In this document: positions 9,637 through 21,575 of the stretch, in pieces
Layout: each line of letters begins with the position of its first letter
Numbering within the stretch: position 1 is the stretch's first letter
Assembly: GCA_030760725.1 (NCBI GenBank)
Contig: JASWHV010000005.1
Span: 86,744,622 to 86,808,621, forward strand
Reading direction: 5' to 3'
Source of the DNA: Neostapfia colusana
Lineage: Eukaryota > Streptophyta > Magnoliopsida > Poales > Poaceae
Length of the DNA stretch: 64,000 bases
Made by a program: the position numbers and the translations under genes
The notes under the pieces: generated by a model
The model's database searches: none
The model's input: only the letters and a program-made list of their open reading frames with translations
Told to the model about the DNA's origin: nothing

Positions 9637-10904
9637 ATGACAATGATACCGGTGTTTGTATTTACTTTCAAATATGGAACTGCCTGAAATGAAAATAACC
9701 TTTGAGTGCATCATTATTGTGTGTTCTTCTGCAGGTACTAACCACGTATGTATCCCATGTAGTATACGTGTGCGAGAGACCGTTTAGTGCCACAATTGAG
9801 ACGTATATGCCGGTATAATCCGGTTAGGATTTTCTTATTGTGAGGAACGTAGTATCGACATATCATAGGCATGTGCATGAAAGATAATGGTAACAAGGAA
9901 TTAAAATCACCAAGTTCAACATTTAGGACCCTTGGTGGTTAGAGAAGTTCAATAGTTGATCAGTGTAGTCAAAGGGATTGAAAAACAGAGTGCTCTGTTT
10001 TGGGCAGCAAGTTTTCTGAACTTTGATAGAGCATAACTCACGGATTATTTAGCCAATGCGGGTGTGGGATATAGTTCTGGAAAGATGTTTAAGTACTCTG
10101 GACTGTTCTGTTTTTCAAGCATAACTTCCTGTAGGAAAATCTAAAATTATCGTATGATAAATTTTTGGAAAGGGTAGGAGATGTGTTACATCTTGGTAAT
10201 TCAAAGTTTCTGCAATTTCAGCACAGAACTCAGTGAAAATTAGAGTTGGAAACAGCAACTTCCAAAGGAGGTGCTGTTGAAATTCTTCCAGAAATTCTGT
10301 TGACTTTGAAGATCATAACTTTTTAACCAGAGCTGATCTGAGGGCAAATAAATACTCGTTGGAAAGATACTGAAGTTAAATTTAACTTTGGTATTCAGGT
10401 TGAGTCGTGAAAATGCCCAGAACAACATAAAAAATCTGGAATATGTAGAAACTGGTCATTCTGGCAGAGGGATGACAGTTGAACTCATTCGAGAGATTGT
10501 TGTACCCTATGGGGTTTAAGTACTTCCATTGGGGTAGAACATACTCATGAGTGGTTATCTTCAACTAGTGGGAGATTTGAGTATATGTCCTGCTCAAGTT
10601 TCTTTCGCTAGAGACTATGTTTGTGTCGTATTGAAGATAAAAGGGTAGTATACGTGATGACAAAGCGATATTAACGTCTCGTAGTGACCAAACCTAGATG
10701 AGATGAACTTCCAAAGGGGAAGTCCGTCAAGTTGGATTTAACTAGCTTGTATTTGGTCTGGTAATGGTGTAGCTTGTGCAAAGTTATTACATTATCTGTA
10801 TACAAGATGTATCGCATGTTTTATTGTCATTATGTTGTATGCCTATTGTATTGGACTGCATGAAGTATGTTGCGGGACTGATGTTTATTGTCGTATGGTT
10901 GAAG
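9637..10904 (+). other. Untranslated leader of element C, distal part
   Basis: There is no convincing ORF. The region carries three degenerate copies of a module with CATAACT followed 40-50 nt later by TTGGAAAG or TCTGGAAAG (near 10030, 10122 and 10313), also seen in the D leader. It runs up to the gag start codon at 10905. Confidence 0.5.
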
Positions 10905-12061
10905 ATGGTTCGCACTCGGACCACACATGAGATTTGTGGCTCTAGCCAGCATGGGGGTGATGACTCCCAGCCACCTGCCTACGACAGCACCCCGCAGCAA
11001 TAACCACCACCGCGGCCTCCGCTTACGCTAGCGGATGTGATCGCGGCCCTGGTGGGGAATCGTGAGGAGCAGACCGATCTGCTCCATAAGATCGTGCAGA
11101 ATACGTCCCAAGCAGGGGGGGGGGAGGGGGTCAAGAGTTGGGGCCTCGTGAGTCCCATGTTGTGACGTACTCAGACTTCATGAGTACACACCCTCCGGTG
11201 TTCACTGAAGCAGCAGAACCCCTGGAGGCCGACAACTGGCTGCGGACAATTGAGTCCAAATTCGGGCTGCTCCAATGTACGGAGCGGCAGAAGACTCTGT
11301 TCGTGGCGCAGCAGCTTCACGGTGTCGCTGGTGTGTGGTGGGCGAACTATGTCGCCTCACTGCCAGCTGGCCATGCCGTGGAGTGGGAAGAATTCCGGGA
11401 GGCGTTCTGCGCCTACCATATCCCTCCCGGGATAATGAAGCTGAAGTTCCAAGAGTTCTTGGAGCTGAAGTCGGGTGGGAGGAGTGCCCACGACTACTCC
11501 CGTGCCTTCAACCATCTGGCACAATATGCGTCGGATTACGTCTCCACCGAGGAGAAGAAGCGAGAGCACTTCTATCGGGGGTTACACCCCGAGATGAAGA
11601 CGCATCTCGTCCAATGCAATCGCGGCACCTTCAATGATCTCGTTAATGACGCTATCATGCAAGAAGACGCTACGCGAGAATTGGCGGCTGAGCAGCGAAA
11701 GCGCAGCACTCCACCCAGCACTGGGGGTGGAGTTCCTCAGAAATACCGTATGGTGTATCGGACACCATCCGGTCAGCAGTGGCATCCACCGGCGCGACCT
11801 CAGCAGTTCGGGGGTCGTTCTTTTCAGCCACCCTCGTTCCGACCACCGATGCCACCACCTCGACCACAACAGCAGCAGCAGATGGTACCCCGGGCGTTTC
11901 CACCGTCACAACGCACCCCGGGATTCCGTCCGCCGATCAGCGGAGGACCGCCTCGCTACACTTGCTTTACGTGTGGCCAGGCATGCCATTTCTTGAAGGA
12001 CTCTCCCCAGGGGCAGCAGAGCAGCAGGCAAGCCCAGTTCCAGGGCGGTGCTCGAGGCTGA
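10905..12061 (+). pseudogene. Element C gag (broken)
   Basis: The start ATG at 10905 opens MVRTRTTHEI, matching the MVRT start of D gag. A TAA at 11001-11003 and a frame change at a ten-G run (11115-11124) interrupt it. From about 11138 the capsid-like region is open (EADNWLRTIESKFG, LHGVAGVWWANYV, NHLAQYASDYV, HFYRGLHPEMK), followed by a Pro/Gln-rich linker. The zinc knuckle reads CFTCGQACHFLKDSP: the last cysteine of CX2CX4HX4C is serine and a glycine is cysteine. It ends at TGA 12059-12061; pol continues in the same frame, so this stop is probably a former CGA. Confidence 0.8.
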
Positions 12062-15000
12062 CCTCCGGTTAAGAAGGTTGGTCAGCGAACTGGGGGCGTT
12101 GGCAACCTCGACAATGAGGACGCCCCAGAGGGAGACAACGTGCTGGCGGGTACGTTCACTCTCAACGATCAAGCAATCATCATATTATTTGATTCGGGTG
12201 CAACCCACAACTTCATAAGTGCATCATATGTGGTTAAGCATCAACTGGAAGCCTTTCCCACCGAGTGCTCTTATATGATCTGCTCACCGGGAGGAAAGAT
12301 TTCAGCAACTATGATGATTCCGAAAGCACCACTGTGCGTAGGTGGGAAGATATATCCCACCACTATGGGCAGAAGATTGATGCAATCTTAGGGATGTCAT
12401 GGCTAAGCTACCATGGCGCTGTCCTGGAAACATTATCATGGACGGTTCACCTCAACTCCCCACTACACCGTCCGCACTCCCTCATATTAGACAATCCAGT
12501 CCAGGAAGTTTCAGCAATTAATAATACTGAAGCTCTAAAGTTAGAGGACATTCCCGTATTCTGGGAGTACCCCGACGTGTTTCCAGATGATATTCCGGGC
12601 ATGCCACCTGAGCGGGATGTCGAGTTCAAGATTGAGCTTGCACCCGGGACTACTCCTATCTCACGGAGACCATACAAAATGGCCCCGAACGAGCTGGCTG
12701 AATTGAAAGAGCAGCTCAATGATCTGTTGAGCAAAGGTTTCATTAGGCTGAGTTCCTCACCTTGGGGATGCTCGGCGTTGTTTGTAAAGAAGAAGGATGA
12801 AACCTTGAGGCTGTGTGTGGATTACCGGCCGCTCAACACCGTCACCATCTAGAACAAATACCCACTGCTCCGCATTGACATCCTGTTTGATCAGCTTGTG
12901 GGTGCAAGTGTGTTCTCCAAGATGGACCTTCGCTCTGGATATCATCAAATAAAAATCCAGACAGAGGATATCCCGAAGACGGCCTTCTCTATGAGATATG
13001 GCTTATATGAATATCTCGTCATGTCTTTTCGTCTCACTAATGCTCTGGCACATTTCATGTATCTCATGAACTCGGTGTTCATGACAGAGCTGGACAAGTT
13101 CGTTGTGATGTTCATCGATGATATCTTGGTTTACTCCAAGACAGAAGCAGAACACGCCGAACACTTGAGAATCGTTCTTCAATGATTGTTGGACCACAAG
13201 CTCTACGCCAAGTTCAGCAAATATGAGTTTTGGATCAGCCAAGTGCCATTTTTGGGACATATCATCTCAGCGGAAGGCATTGCGGTTGACCCAAGAAAAA
13301 TTGAGCAAGTGCTGAAATGGAAAGCCCCTACTTCTGTCCATGAAGTCAGGAGCTTCCTCGGCTTAGCGGGATACTACCGGAGATTCATTCCAAGCTTCTC
13401 CAAGCTTGCGAAGCCGATGACAGAATTGTTGAAAAAAGGAACAAGGTATGTTTGGAACTCAGCATGTGAAGGAGCGTTCCAAGCATTAGTGAAGCATCTC
13501 ATAACCGCCCCAGTCTTAGCTCAACCGGATACGACCAAGCCCTTCGACGTGTATTGTGATGCGTCCGGCATCGGGCTTGGCTGCGTGTTGATGCAGGAGG
13601 GACGTGTGGTCACGTATGGCTCACGCCAACTTCGAAACCATGAGCAGCACTATCCGACTCATGATCTTGAGCTTGCTGCTGTGGTTTTGGCGCTTAAAGT
13701 GTGGAGGCACTATCTCCTAGGGAATTTGGTGCATCTCTACACCGATCACAAGAGCCTGAAGTATATTTTCACCCAGAAGGGGCTGAATATGAGGCAAAGT
13801 AGGTGGTTAGAATTAATCAAAGATTATGAGATTGATATTCATTACCACCTGGGCAAGGCGAATGTGGTTGCCGACGCGCTGAGTCGGAAATCACATGTCC
13901 ATAACCTCACCATTACACCGGTGGAGGAGGAAGAACCGAGTTTAACTTGGTTCCTTATGGATCACTGTACAACCTTGCCCTCATCCCTACCATTAGGGAG
14001 GAGATCATTGCAGCTCAGAAAGTGGACAAGGGTATGGCATATCTCCGGAGACGGATAGACAACGTGGAAATCAAATGTTTCTAGAAAGATGATGAGGGGA
14101 TGCTGTGGTTCAATGACCGCATAGTCGTACCCCGGAACATGGAGCTGAGAAAGAAGATCCTTGATGAAGCTCACTTGTCCAAATTCTCCATTTATCCAGG
14201 CAGCAACAAAATGTACCAAGATTTGAAAAAAGAGATTTTGGTGGACACGGATGAAGCGGGAAGTGGCTAAATATGTATCCGAGTGTGATACGTGTAGACA
14301 AGTGAAGGCGGATCATATGAGAAAATCAGGGCTGTTGCAACCCCTGAAAATTCCAGCATGGAAATGGGAAGATGTGAGCATGGATTTCATTGTGGGATTA
14401 CCCCTGACTTCCAACAAGCATCAATTCCATTTGGGTAATCGTTGACCGGTTAAGCAAGTCGGCTCACTTCATTCCTGTGCATACACATTTCCATGCCAAC
14501 AGATATGCGGAGTTGTCTATTGCAAGAATCCTATGTTTGCATGGAGTACCCAAGACCATAATATCAGAATCCTATGCTTGCATGGAATCCTATGCTCACT
14601 TCATTCCAGTTGCATGCTGCTTTGGGTATCAAGCTGATTAGGAGCTCCGCCTATCATCCTCAGACAGATGGACAGACAAAGAGGGTGAACCAAGTACTAG
14701 AATACATGTTGAGAGCGTGTGGCATCCACCATGGTAAAAACTGTGATGACCATCTACCGTTGGCGGAATTCTCATACAACAATGGCTATCAAGCGAGTAT
14801 CAATATGGCACCCTATGAAGCTCTCTACGGTCGTAAATTCCGCGCCCCATTAAACTGGTGCGAGTCCGGTGAAAGGGTCACGTTCGGGGTTGATGTGGTT
14901 GACGCCGAAGAGCGCGTTCGGATGATTCAAGCAAACTTGAAGGCCTCTCAATCCCGGCAGAAAAGCTACGCTAATAAGAGGCGTAGGCCGCTGCACTTTG

Positions 15001-15421
15001 ACATCAGGGAACACGTGTATCTCCGATGAAAGGCGTGCACCAGTTCGGCGTGAAGGGGAAACTCGCTCCCCGACTCATTGGACCCTATGCCATCACCGAG
15101 AAGTGTGGACCAGTGGCGTATAGACTGGAATTACCGGAATCTCTTGCTGGTGTTCACGACGTTTTCCATGTTTCACAACTACATAAATGTCTGATGTATA
15201 TGGCTGCTGTTCCCACCGAAGACATTGGCGAGTTGCAACCGGATTTGACGTATGCTGAATATCCGGTGGCAATTCTTGATGAGAGGGCCCGGACCACACG
15301 TAGCCGAACGCTGTGGTTCTACAAGGTACTATTGAGTAACCACACCGCCGAAGAAAGTGGGAGAGCGAAGAATTCCTTCGCTCAAACTTACCCGGATTTC
15401 ATGGCGTCTTATCACGGGTAA
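12062..15421 (+). pseudogene. Element C pol: protease, RT, RNase H, integrase, chromodomain (broken)
   Basis: The protease keeps LFDSGATHNFIS (near 12190). A frameshift follows at about 12370. RT keeps FIDDILVYSK but has stops at 12850 (TAG) and 13183 (TGA). RNase H (DVYCDASGIGLG, LYTDHKSLKYIF) is open to about 13940, where a one-base deletion shifts the frame. The integrase zinc finger and first Asp (SMDFIVGLP) are present, but 14530-14640 is scrambled and the SDRG segment with the second catalytic Asp is lost; the third-acid region reads TDGQTKRVN (normally TERVN). A small deletion at about 15028 shifts the frame again. The C-terminal chromodomain (near AEYPVAILDE) is eroded. Confidence 0.85.
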
Positions 15422-15471
15422 TCTTCTCTTACATCGTCGTCTTTTCTTTTGTAATCTCGGGACGAGATTCT

Positions 15472-15487
15472 TTTAAGGGGGGAGGGA
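15472..15487 (+). other. Polypurine tract of element C
   Basis: A purine run (AAGGGGGGAGGGA) ends directly at the LTR start TGTAAAAGCCC (15488). It serves as plus-strand primer in the family. Confidence 0.75.
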
Positions 15488-15893
15488 TGTAAAAGCCCAA
15501 GAATGTGACTTGAAAAAGTGTTCATTTCACAACCTCACAACGCCACAGCTCATTTTGTGGATAGCTCATGAACACTTGTGAAGAGCAAGTAAACACCATC
15601 AAAAGGGTGATTAGAGAGGAAAAACCCATAACTCCAAAAAGTAGGAGTCATACACATAAACATGAAAGGTTGAGCTCAGCCCTAGACCTTATATATTCTT
15701 GGGAAGGCTCAGGCCAAATTTCATGCAAATCCAATACTTTTTGAGGCACTTTTGGAGACAATTCAAAAAAAGGCCAATTTGAATGCAAATTCGATTTTGC
15801 AGCCACTTTCATCACTTGATATCAAAAGGTGACTTCATATTCAAACTCAGCACATTTTTCTGAGTTAGTCCACCAATTTTCATCCCCATTGGA
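15488..15893 (+). repeat. Second LTR of element C, left piece
   Basis: It starts TGTAAAAGCCCAAGAATGTG and is collinear with 6310-6945 of the 5' LTR, without that copy's internal duplication. It is cut at 15894 by element D, leaving TTGGA at 15889-15893; the LTR continues at 30420 after the second TTGGA. Confidence 0.9.
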
Positions 15894-18800
15894 TGTAAAA
15901 GTCCCAAAACTTGTAAATAAAAAACTTGAGCTATGAATAAAGTTGAGTTTAAGTACAAGAAATGGGACTTGCAAAAACTTTGGTGTTACTCATGAAAGTG
16001 TTGGCATGTGCAATAAAACCTGGAATTCAGTTTGAATTAATAGGTGCACTTCAAAAAGAAGAAGGGCATTTTGAAAAGAGGAAATTCAAACTGTTGTTTG
16101 AGAAGTGGGATTTGCAATGGCCAACTCAAATATCAGAGGACATATTTGAATTCCTCAGGTCTAAATATGAAGGAGGCAAATTTTTAGCAAATTTGGAGGT
16201 GCCTTGATATGATTATCAAAGGAACATGTAAATTTCATCCAAATTTGAATTTAAACTCAAAACTGAGGAACAACTTGTCAAATTGCCAAATGACTTTTGG
16301 ATTTGAGTTCCTCAGAGCTGAAGTTTACAATGTGCCAAAAATTGGGATATTTAGGAGAGGAGGTGAGTGGGACCCAATTGTCATTGAGGAGAGGGGGAAG
16401 ACTTAGCACATAAGCAACACTTTCCCTGTTCAGACTCACTCAACCGGTTCTCTGTTTTTCGCTCGAAGGCGCTGAAGCACCGAGCGCAGCACGCGCGCGC
16501 CACCGGTGCAGCGCTGCCGCCAGCTCCTGAGCAGCTCCAGAGGCGGTTTTCCCTCACCCTTATCGATCCCACCGAGTGAGTGTCGCCCCACACAGCCACC
16601 CCCACCCCCACCGACACCATCACGGGTTTTTCCTCGCCGAGTGGCTCCCGCACGGAAGAAGTCGCGCAGCTCATCGACGCCCGGCCACCCTGACGAGGCA
16701 CCCGCCGTGCTGAGCCTTTCCGCAGCGTCGCCAGACCTCACTGAGCGTGGCCGACGAAAGAAACCGGAGCAAACCCCACGGAAACCCCGACAGCGAGCTC
16801 ATTTCTCCTCCACAGCACCGAAGAGAGCCGCCGCGACAAGATCACGTCGCCCGGCCACCCCAGAGCATCTCCGCTCCAGTTGCAAAAGCAAAAAGGTTCG
16901 CCTATGCCTCTGCTCACTTCACCGCAACTCCGGCGGCCTGTCTTGGACGGTGCTCGCCGGACTTTCAATTCTTCCGACGACATACGATAATAACCGAGGG
17001 TAGAAACTTGGCAAATTCGTCACACACGTCGAACTACTCATCACACAACGTAGCATACATCTTCCAGACCTCCGCGCGCGTTCATAGGATCAAGAACCAC
17101 CGAGAACCATCGAGCAGACCCGCTGTTCATCGAGTTTTTCGATTTTCGCCGGATTTTGACCTAGCCCGACGGTGAGGTCATATTTCTGGTGAGTTCCAGC
17201 GAGATCGGCGGTTGGGTCCGTGTTCTCCTCGGTGCGGTGGTGCTGTACGCGCAAATGGCTACGTGTTTGGTGTAGTATAACGCCCTAGCGACATCGCCGG
17301 AGTGGCCACCGCCGCTGTCGCCATTGCACTTAGGTTTCCGGCCACCTTCGATCGGAGGTAAGGCTGGCAACGTGTTCCTCGCGCAAAAACATGCAGTGGC
17401 GGCGAAAATCAACAAGTTCCGAGGACCGGAACCCCTTCCCGGCGAGGTCTCCGGCGAGCCCGGCGGCGGGGTCGCGTGGGAGCCGGAGGAAGACGAAGAC
17501 GGGGGCTGGCCCACGCGTCAGTCTCTGTTGCGAGGAGGTGGGATTTTCTGTGGCCTTGGATCGGTCTATGACAACGCGGGGACGGGTCTGTGGCCCCGTG
17601 CGGCTTAGCTCCGGCAACCGACACGTGTAGAAGGGACCCACCGTCAGAATTTGAACATTTCCCGAATTAATTCAAATCTCAGATTTAGTTCTAACTTTAG
17701 AACCTCATAACTTTTGCTAGGAAGCTCCAAATTTAGTGATTCAAATTGGGTTGGATTAAGGATGAAAAACTCTATCCAAATATGCAACCCAATTTGTCAA
17801 TAGAAAATTCTGGAAAATTCTTTAAAGCTTTTCAGCAAAAGAATTTTAGGGGGAGTTTGGTTCATCCAAAAATCCCCAAATTTTGCCAGAATATTCTTTA
17901 GGATATTAGGAGACTCCTGTAAAAGTTTCAGCTCATTTGGAGTTGATTTAGTTAGGGTAATTCGGGTTTCAAGTTTCTGTATTCAAATGAATACAGAAAC
18001 ATTTTCAGAGAATTTCCAAAACTTGGAAATTCAGTTCTAGCCATTCCTTAGCTCCAAAAACCCTAGGAAAATTCAGGCATACTCTCTGAGCTATGTATGG
18101 AATAGTAGTTCACTTGAATTTGCATGAAAGTGCAAATTTATTCAGAAGTAATTCCTCTTTGCCTAAATGCTTAGGGAATTGTTCTGGGTGATCCGCTTGG
18201 TGAAATATTCTGAATTTTGGACCAGAGGACTTTCTTGTGACAAGGAACTCACAAGAAAATTTCCAGCTCCACTGGAGCCCTGGACCAGTAGTGTTCTGTT
18301 CAACCATTAGTTGATCCCCACCCAAGTGATGAAACCCCACTCATCACTTGATCTTAGTACTTAAACACAAACCCAAACCACTAGCACCAGTGTCATTTTA
18401 AATTCTTGAACAGAGTTCCAGTTTTAAACTTGTATTTAGAACTTGTTAGCAAAAGTTTTACAATTAAAGATATATGCATGTTCATAACGTGTAGTGATAA
18501 AACGTGGAAAGTGAAGAAGGAGAAGTTGAGCTTGGATCAAGGAGCAAGAAGGGCAGGAGTTGAACTTCAAGACATCAGCAACTAACCCCATATTATCTGA
18601 CTCTTGTCACCTGCAAAACCAAGGCAAGCCCCGGTTTGCACTTAAGTTGTTTTTAAAATTTTTACTTTGTTCACTACTATGGGTCAAAGTTTGTATGTGC
18701 ATTAGGTCAGGGATGTTATATACCCCACTTGCATAACTAAAGATGAACCCTGAGGTCAAGGGTAGAGTTGTGTCATCGCTGTAGAATAAGGCCAGGCTAA

Positions 18801-20028
18801 TTAGACTAGGGCATCCGGTAGAAGACGAGTAGTTGGAATCTACTCGCGAGCTATAGTTCAGAATATCATAAGTGTGGTTGGGGAAGGAAGCAAACTAAAG
18901 TTTACATTCCTAAAGATGAGACCGGGCAGAGGGGTTAGGCAGCGACAAGATGAGGTCTTGGTCGAGTAGCTCTGCCTGTGTCGGTTAAGGACCGATGCGT
19001 GTGCCGCGTCCAGGAGCAGGTATTGAGTTGTGTACCGGATGCTTACTGATATATGGGAACCAGTAAACCGATGTACCAGGTTCACTGGGTTGTAGAGGCA
19101 TACCACATCGTCGCGTTAGAGCTATGAGCCTGAGACGGCGCGACCGGCTCTACAGTCTAGTGTCCTGAGAAAGGTTGCCACATACGACGTAATGAAGGAC
19201 GCCAGAGTTGGGTCTTCAGAGGCGGGCGTATGTGTCGAGTTATCCGGGTAGTGTTTGATTCGAATCACCGTCCCTCGCGGTTATTAAGTACCGCTTGCTC
19301 CCATGTTGTGACATAGTAATCAACTTGTGTGGAAACAGTTTGCAAAAGTATAATTGCTGTTATGATTATGTTAAGTTGCATGAAAACCCTGTTTGAAGTA
19401 GAGATAGAGCTAACTAAAGTTATTTTCTACCTTGGGGCAAGTAACATTGGAATGAAGCGTTTCTTGTTTGATTGTGGAGTTCCAATGTTGCTGGGCGCAA
19501 GGTCACTACTATAATGGCTAAAATGTGAAAGTTAAGGATGAACTCGTAGGCGAGTCTTTTCGCAAATGACAGGCTTAAGTCATAGGTTACTTTCATGTAG
19601 AGTTTCATGTCTTAGGAGAGACGGTTAAGCCTTGCTGAGCCTTTGTGCTCACTCTTGCTATATAAGTGGTTTTGCAGGTAAACTTCGATGCTATAAAGAA
19701 GGTTGTCCGGTGAGACTCGGAAACTTCCGAGGCATGTCACACTTGGAGAACCTAGCCGCTGCCATGTCTTGGTGTTACTAGCGAGAGGAGTCCGCGGGCT
19801 GGACCTCTCTCGAGTGCTTCTCAGATATTCGACGTGAGATGTCATAGACTTATGCTGTAGCTATTTTATGTAAAGTATTTACAAAGAACAATTGTAAGCT
19901 TCCGCTCTTGATTTATGTAATACAGTGTTCCTTATATGTGTGCTGTTCAGTGCCGCATAACATGGCACCACCCAATGGATCCTCGGGTGAGGCGGCACAG
20001 CCCCGTGATCGGGACCGGGCCCCCTCAG
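15894..20028 (+). repeat. 5' LTR of element D
   Basis: TGTAAAAGTCCCAAAAC to CCCCCTCA. Three zones are visible: an AT-rich start (to about 16430), a GC-rich core (16430-17630) with open frames discussed under findings, and an AT-rich then mixed 3' half. Near the 3' end are CTTCCGCT (19899-19906), TGTAAT (19916-19921) and a hairpin GTGCC/GGCAC (19950-19968). The 3' half is shared with the C LTR and the two minus-strand solo LTRs. Confidence 0.93.
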
Positions 20029-20032
20029 CGCG

Positions 20033-20044
20033 GTATCAGAGCCG
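20033..20044 (+). other. Primer-binding site of element D (tRNA-iMet)
   Basis: GGTATCAGAGCC, complementary to the 3' part of initiator tRNA-Met, begins 5 bp after the LTR end. The base before it is C where most copies have T. Confidence 0.8.
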
Positions 20045-20270
20045 CATTGTTAATAGCGCACGGAATAAGGGTCGTATTACGACAAAAACTTAGGATACGG
20101 TGAGGAAACGGTATTAGGCCCACATAAGGACTATAGTAGTATAGTTACTTAAAGTGGCATGACTAACCTACTTATTATAATTCTGAATTTTTGATTATGT
20201 AACGACGCACCTACGTTCAGGTAAGAATGGTAAGGAATGCCACCGAAAGCGGTTCAATTTTGGTTAGCTC

Positions 20271-20627
20271 CCCTGACGAGGAAAGTGGTTCAGGGATAGG
20301 TCTCACAGCTTTGTGTGAGACGTCAATATGAAACTCTTGGACTCTTCATGTTCCTGATTTCATATGAAACGCTGGTCCCTAGCGTGCATTAGGCAAGTAA
20401 GTGGAGACCCCATCATGTGGTCAGTAACGCGATAGTGTGTTTGTCTGGAACTAGCCCAGGAGGACATACGCAGCGCTTGCCATCGGCGTGCCCTGTAGGG
20501 CAGTAGGTGGTATCCGTTGGGTTGATAACATTCCCAACCGTGACGACCCTTTCATGACATACTCGGGTTCCCTGTCGTGTGGTGTTGAAACACGATCACG
20601 TACCTTGAGACGTGACTTAACTCAAGG
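20271..20627 (+). other. Hairpin array in the leader of element D
   Basis: This is the counterpart of 9271-9636 in C. Examples of stems: CCCTGA/TCAGGG (20271-20276/20290-20295), GTCTCACA/TGTGAGAC (20300-20307/20314-20321), TCGTGT/ACACGA (20575-20580/20590-20595), CCTTGAG/CTCAAGG (20603-20609/20621-20627). GTTGGG/CCCAAC is also kept. The C palindrome becomes TGCCCTGTAGGGCA, which still folds. Two stems (GACCCCA/TGTGGTC and CTGGA/CCCAG) have one mismatch relative to C. Confidence 0.7.
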
Positions 20628-21569
20628 ACGGCCGTATGACAATGATACGGGCGTTTGTATTCACTTTCAAATATGGAACTGCCTGAAATGAAACAACCTT
20701 TGAGTGCACCACTATTGATTGTTCTTCTGCAGGTACTAACCACGTACGTATCCCGTGTAGTATACATGTGCAAGAGACCGTCTTAGTGCCACTGCTAATA
20801 CGTATATGCCATTATGATCCGGCGTAGGATTTTCATTGGTGAGGCAACGTAGTACCGACATGTTCTTACGGTGCATCGACATCGTACTACACTTAATAAC
20901 CTCTTCCCTATTAAGAAATGATTCATGAACTAACTTTCAACTAAAAATGGAAGTTTGAAACAAATATCAGTTACTGAACTCTTATTTTGAGCTAAGACTC
21001 AAATGAGAGTATAACTAGGTGTCAAAGTTTTCAAAACAGAGTGCTCTGTTTCTGGCAGAAATTCTTGTTGGACTTTAACAGAGCATAACTCTGAGTAACT
21101 TGACCCAAATAATGTGTATGATACAGTTCTGGAAAGATTTTCAAGTGTTCTACAACTTCCTTGTAGAACTCCAGAGCAAAATCACAAGTTAAGTGGGTGA
21201 AAAGTCCAGTGGAAGGCAAACTGTTCAAAACCAGGACAGTAGCAAAAACCTCTCTGGACCTTTCTGTTTTTAAGCCATAACTTCCTGTAGGAAAAATCCT
21301 TAAGGAGCACATAAGTACTTGTTGGAAAACTACTAAAGTTTACTAAAACTTTGGTATTGAACTCAAGTCAAGAATCTGTTGATAACTTGAGAAAAATTTG
21401 GAGTTTGTGTGAACTGGTCAGGGTAGTCCTGCTGATTAGTTTAGCGTACTTAAGATTTGTTTAAACATGAATGTGGTTATGCTTTAATAAAGTTCATGAC
21501 ATGTTCATGTTTTACTTATCTTTACTTACCACTGAGATAGAATTTTGATTGACTCAAAATTTTGTTTCG
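20628..21569 (+). other. Untranslated leader of element D, distal part
   Basis: There is no convincing ORF. It contains two CATAACT...TGGAAA modules like those in the C leader (near 21083 and 21279). Confidence 0.5.
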
Positions 21570-21575
21570 TGCAGT

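Noticed and set aside
21549..21575. Upstream extension of the D gag ORF before 21576
   Set aside because: It would need a TTG start; the first ATG in frame is 21576, and the C gag start supports MVRT as the ancestral N-terminus.
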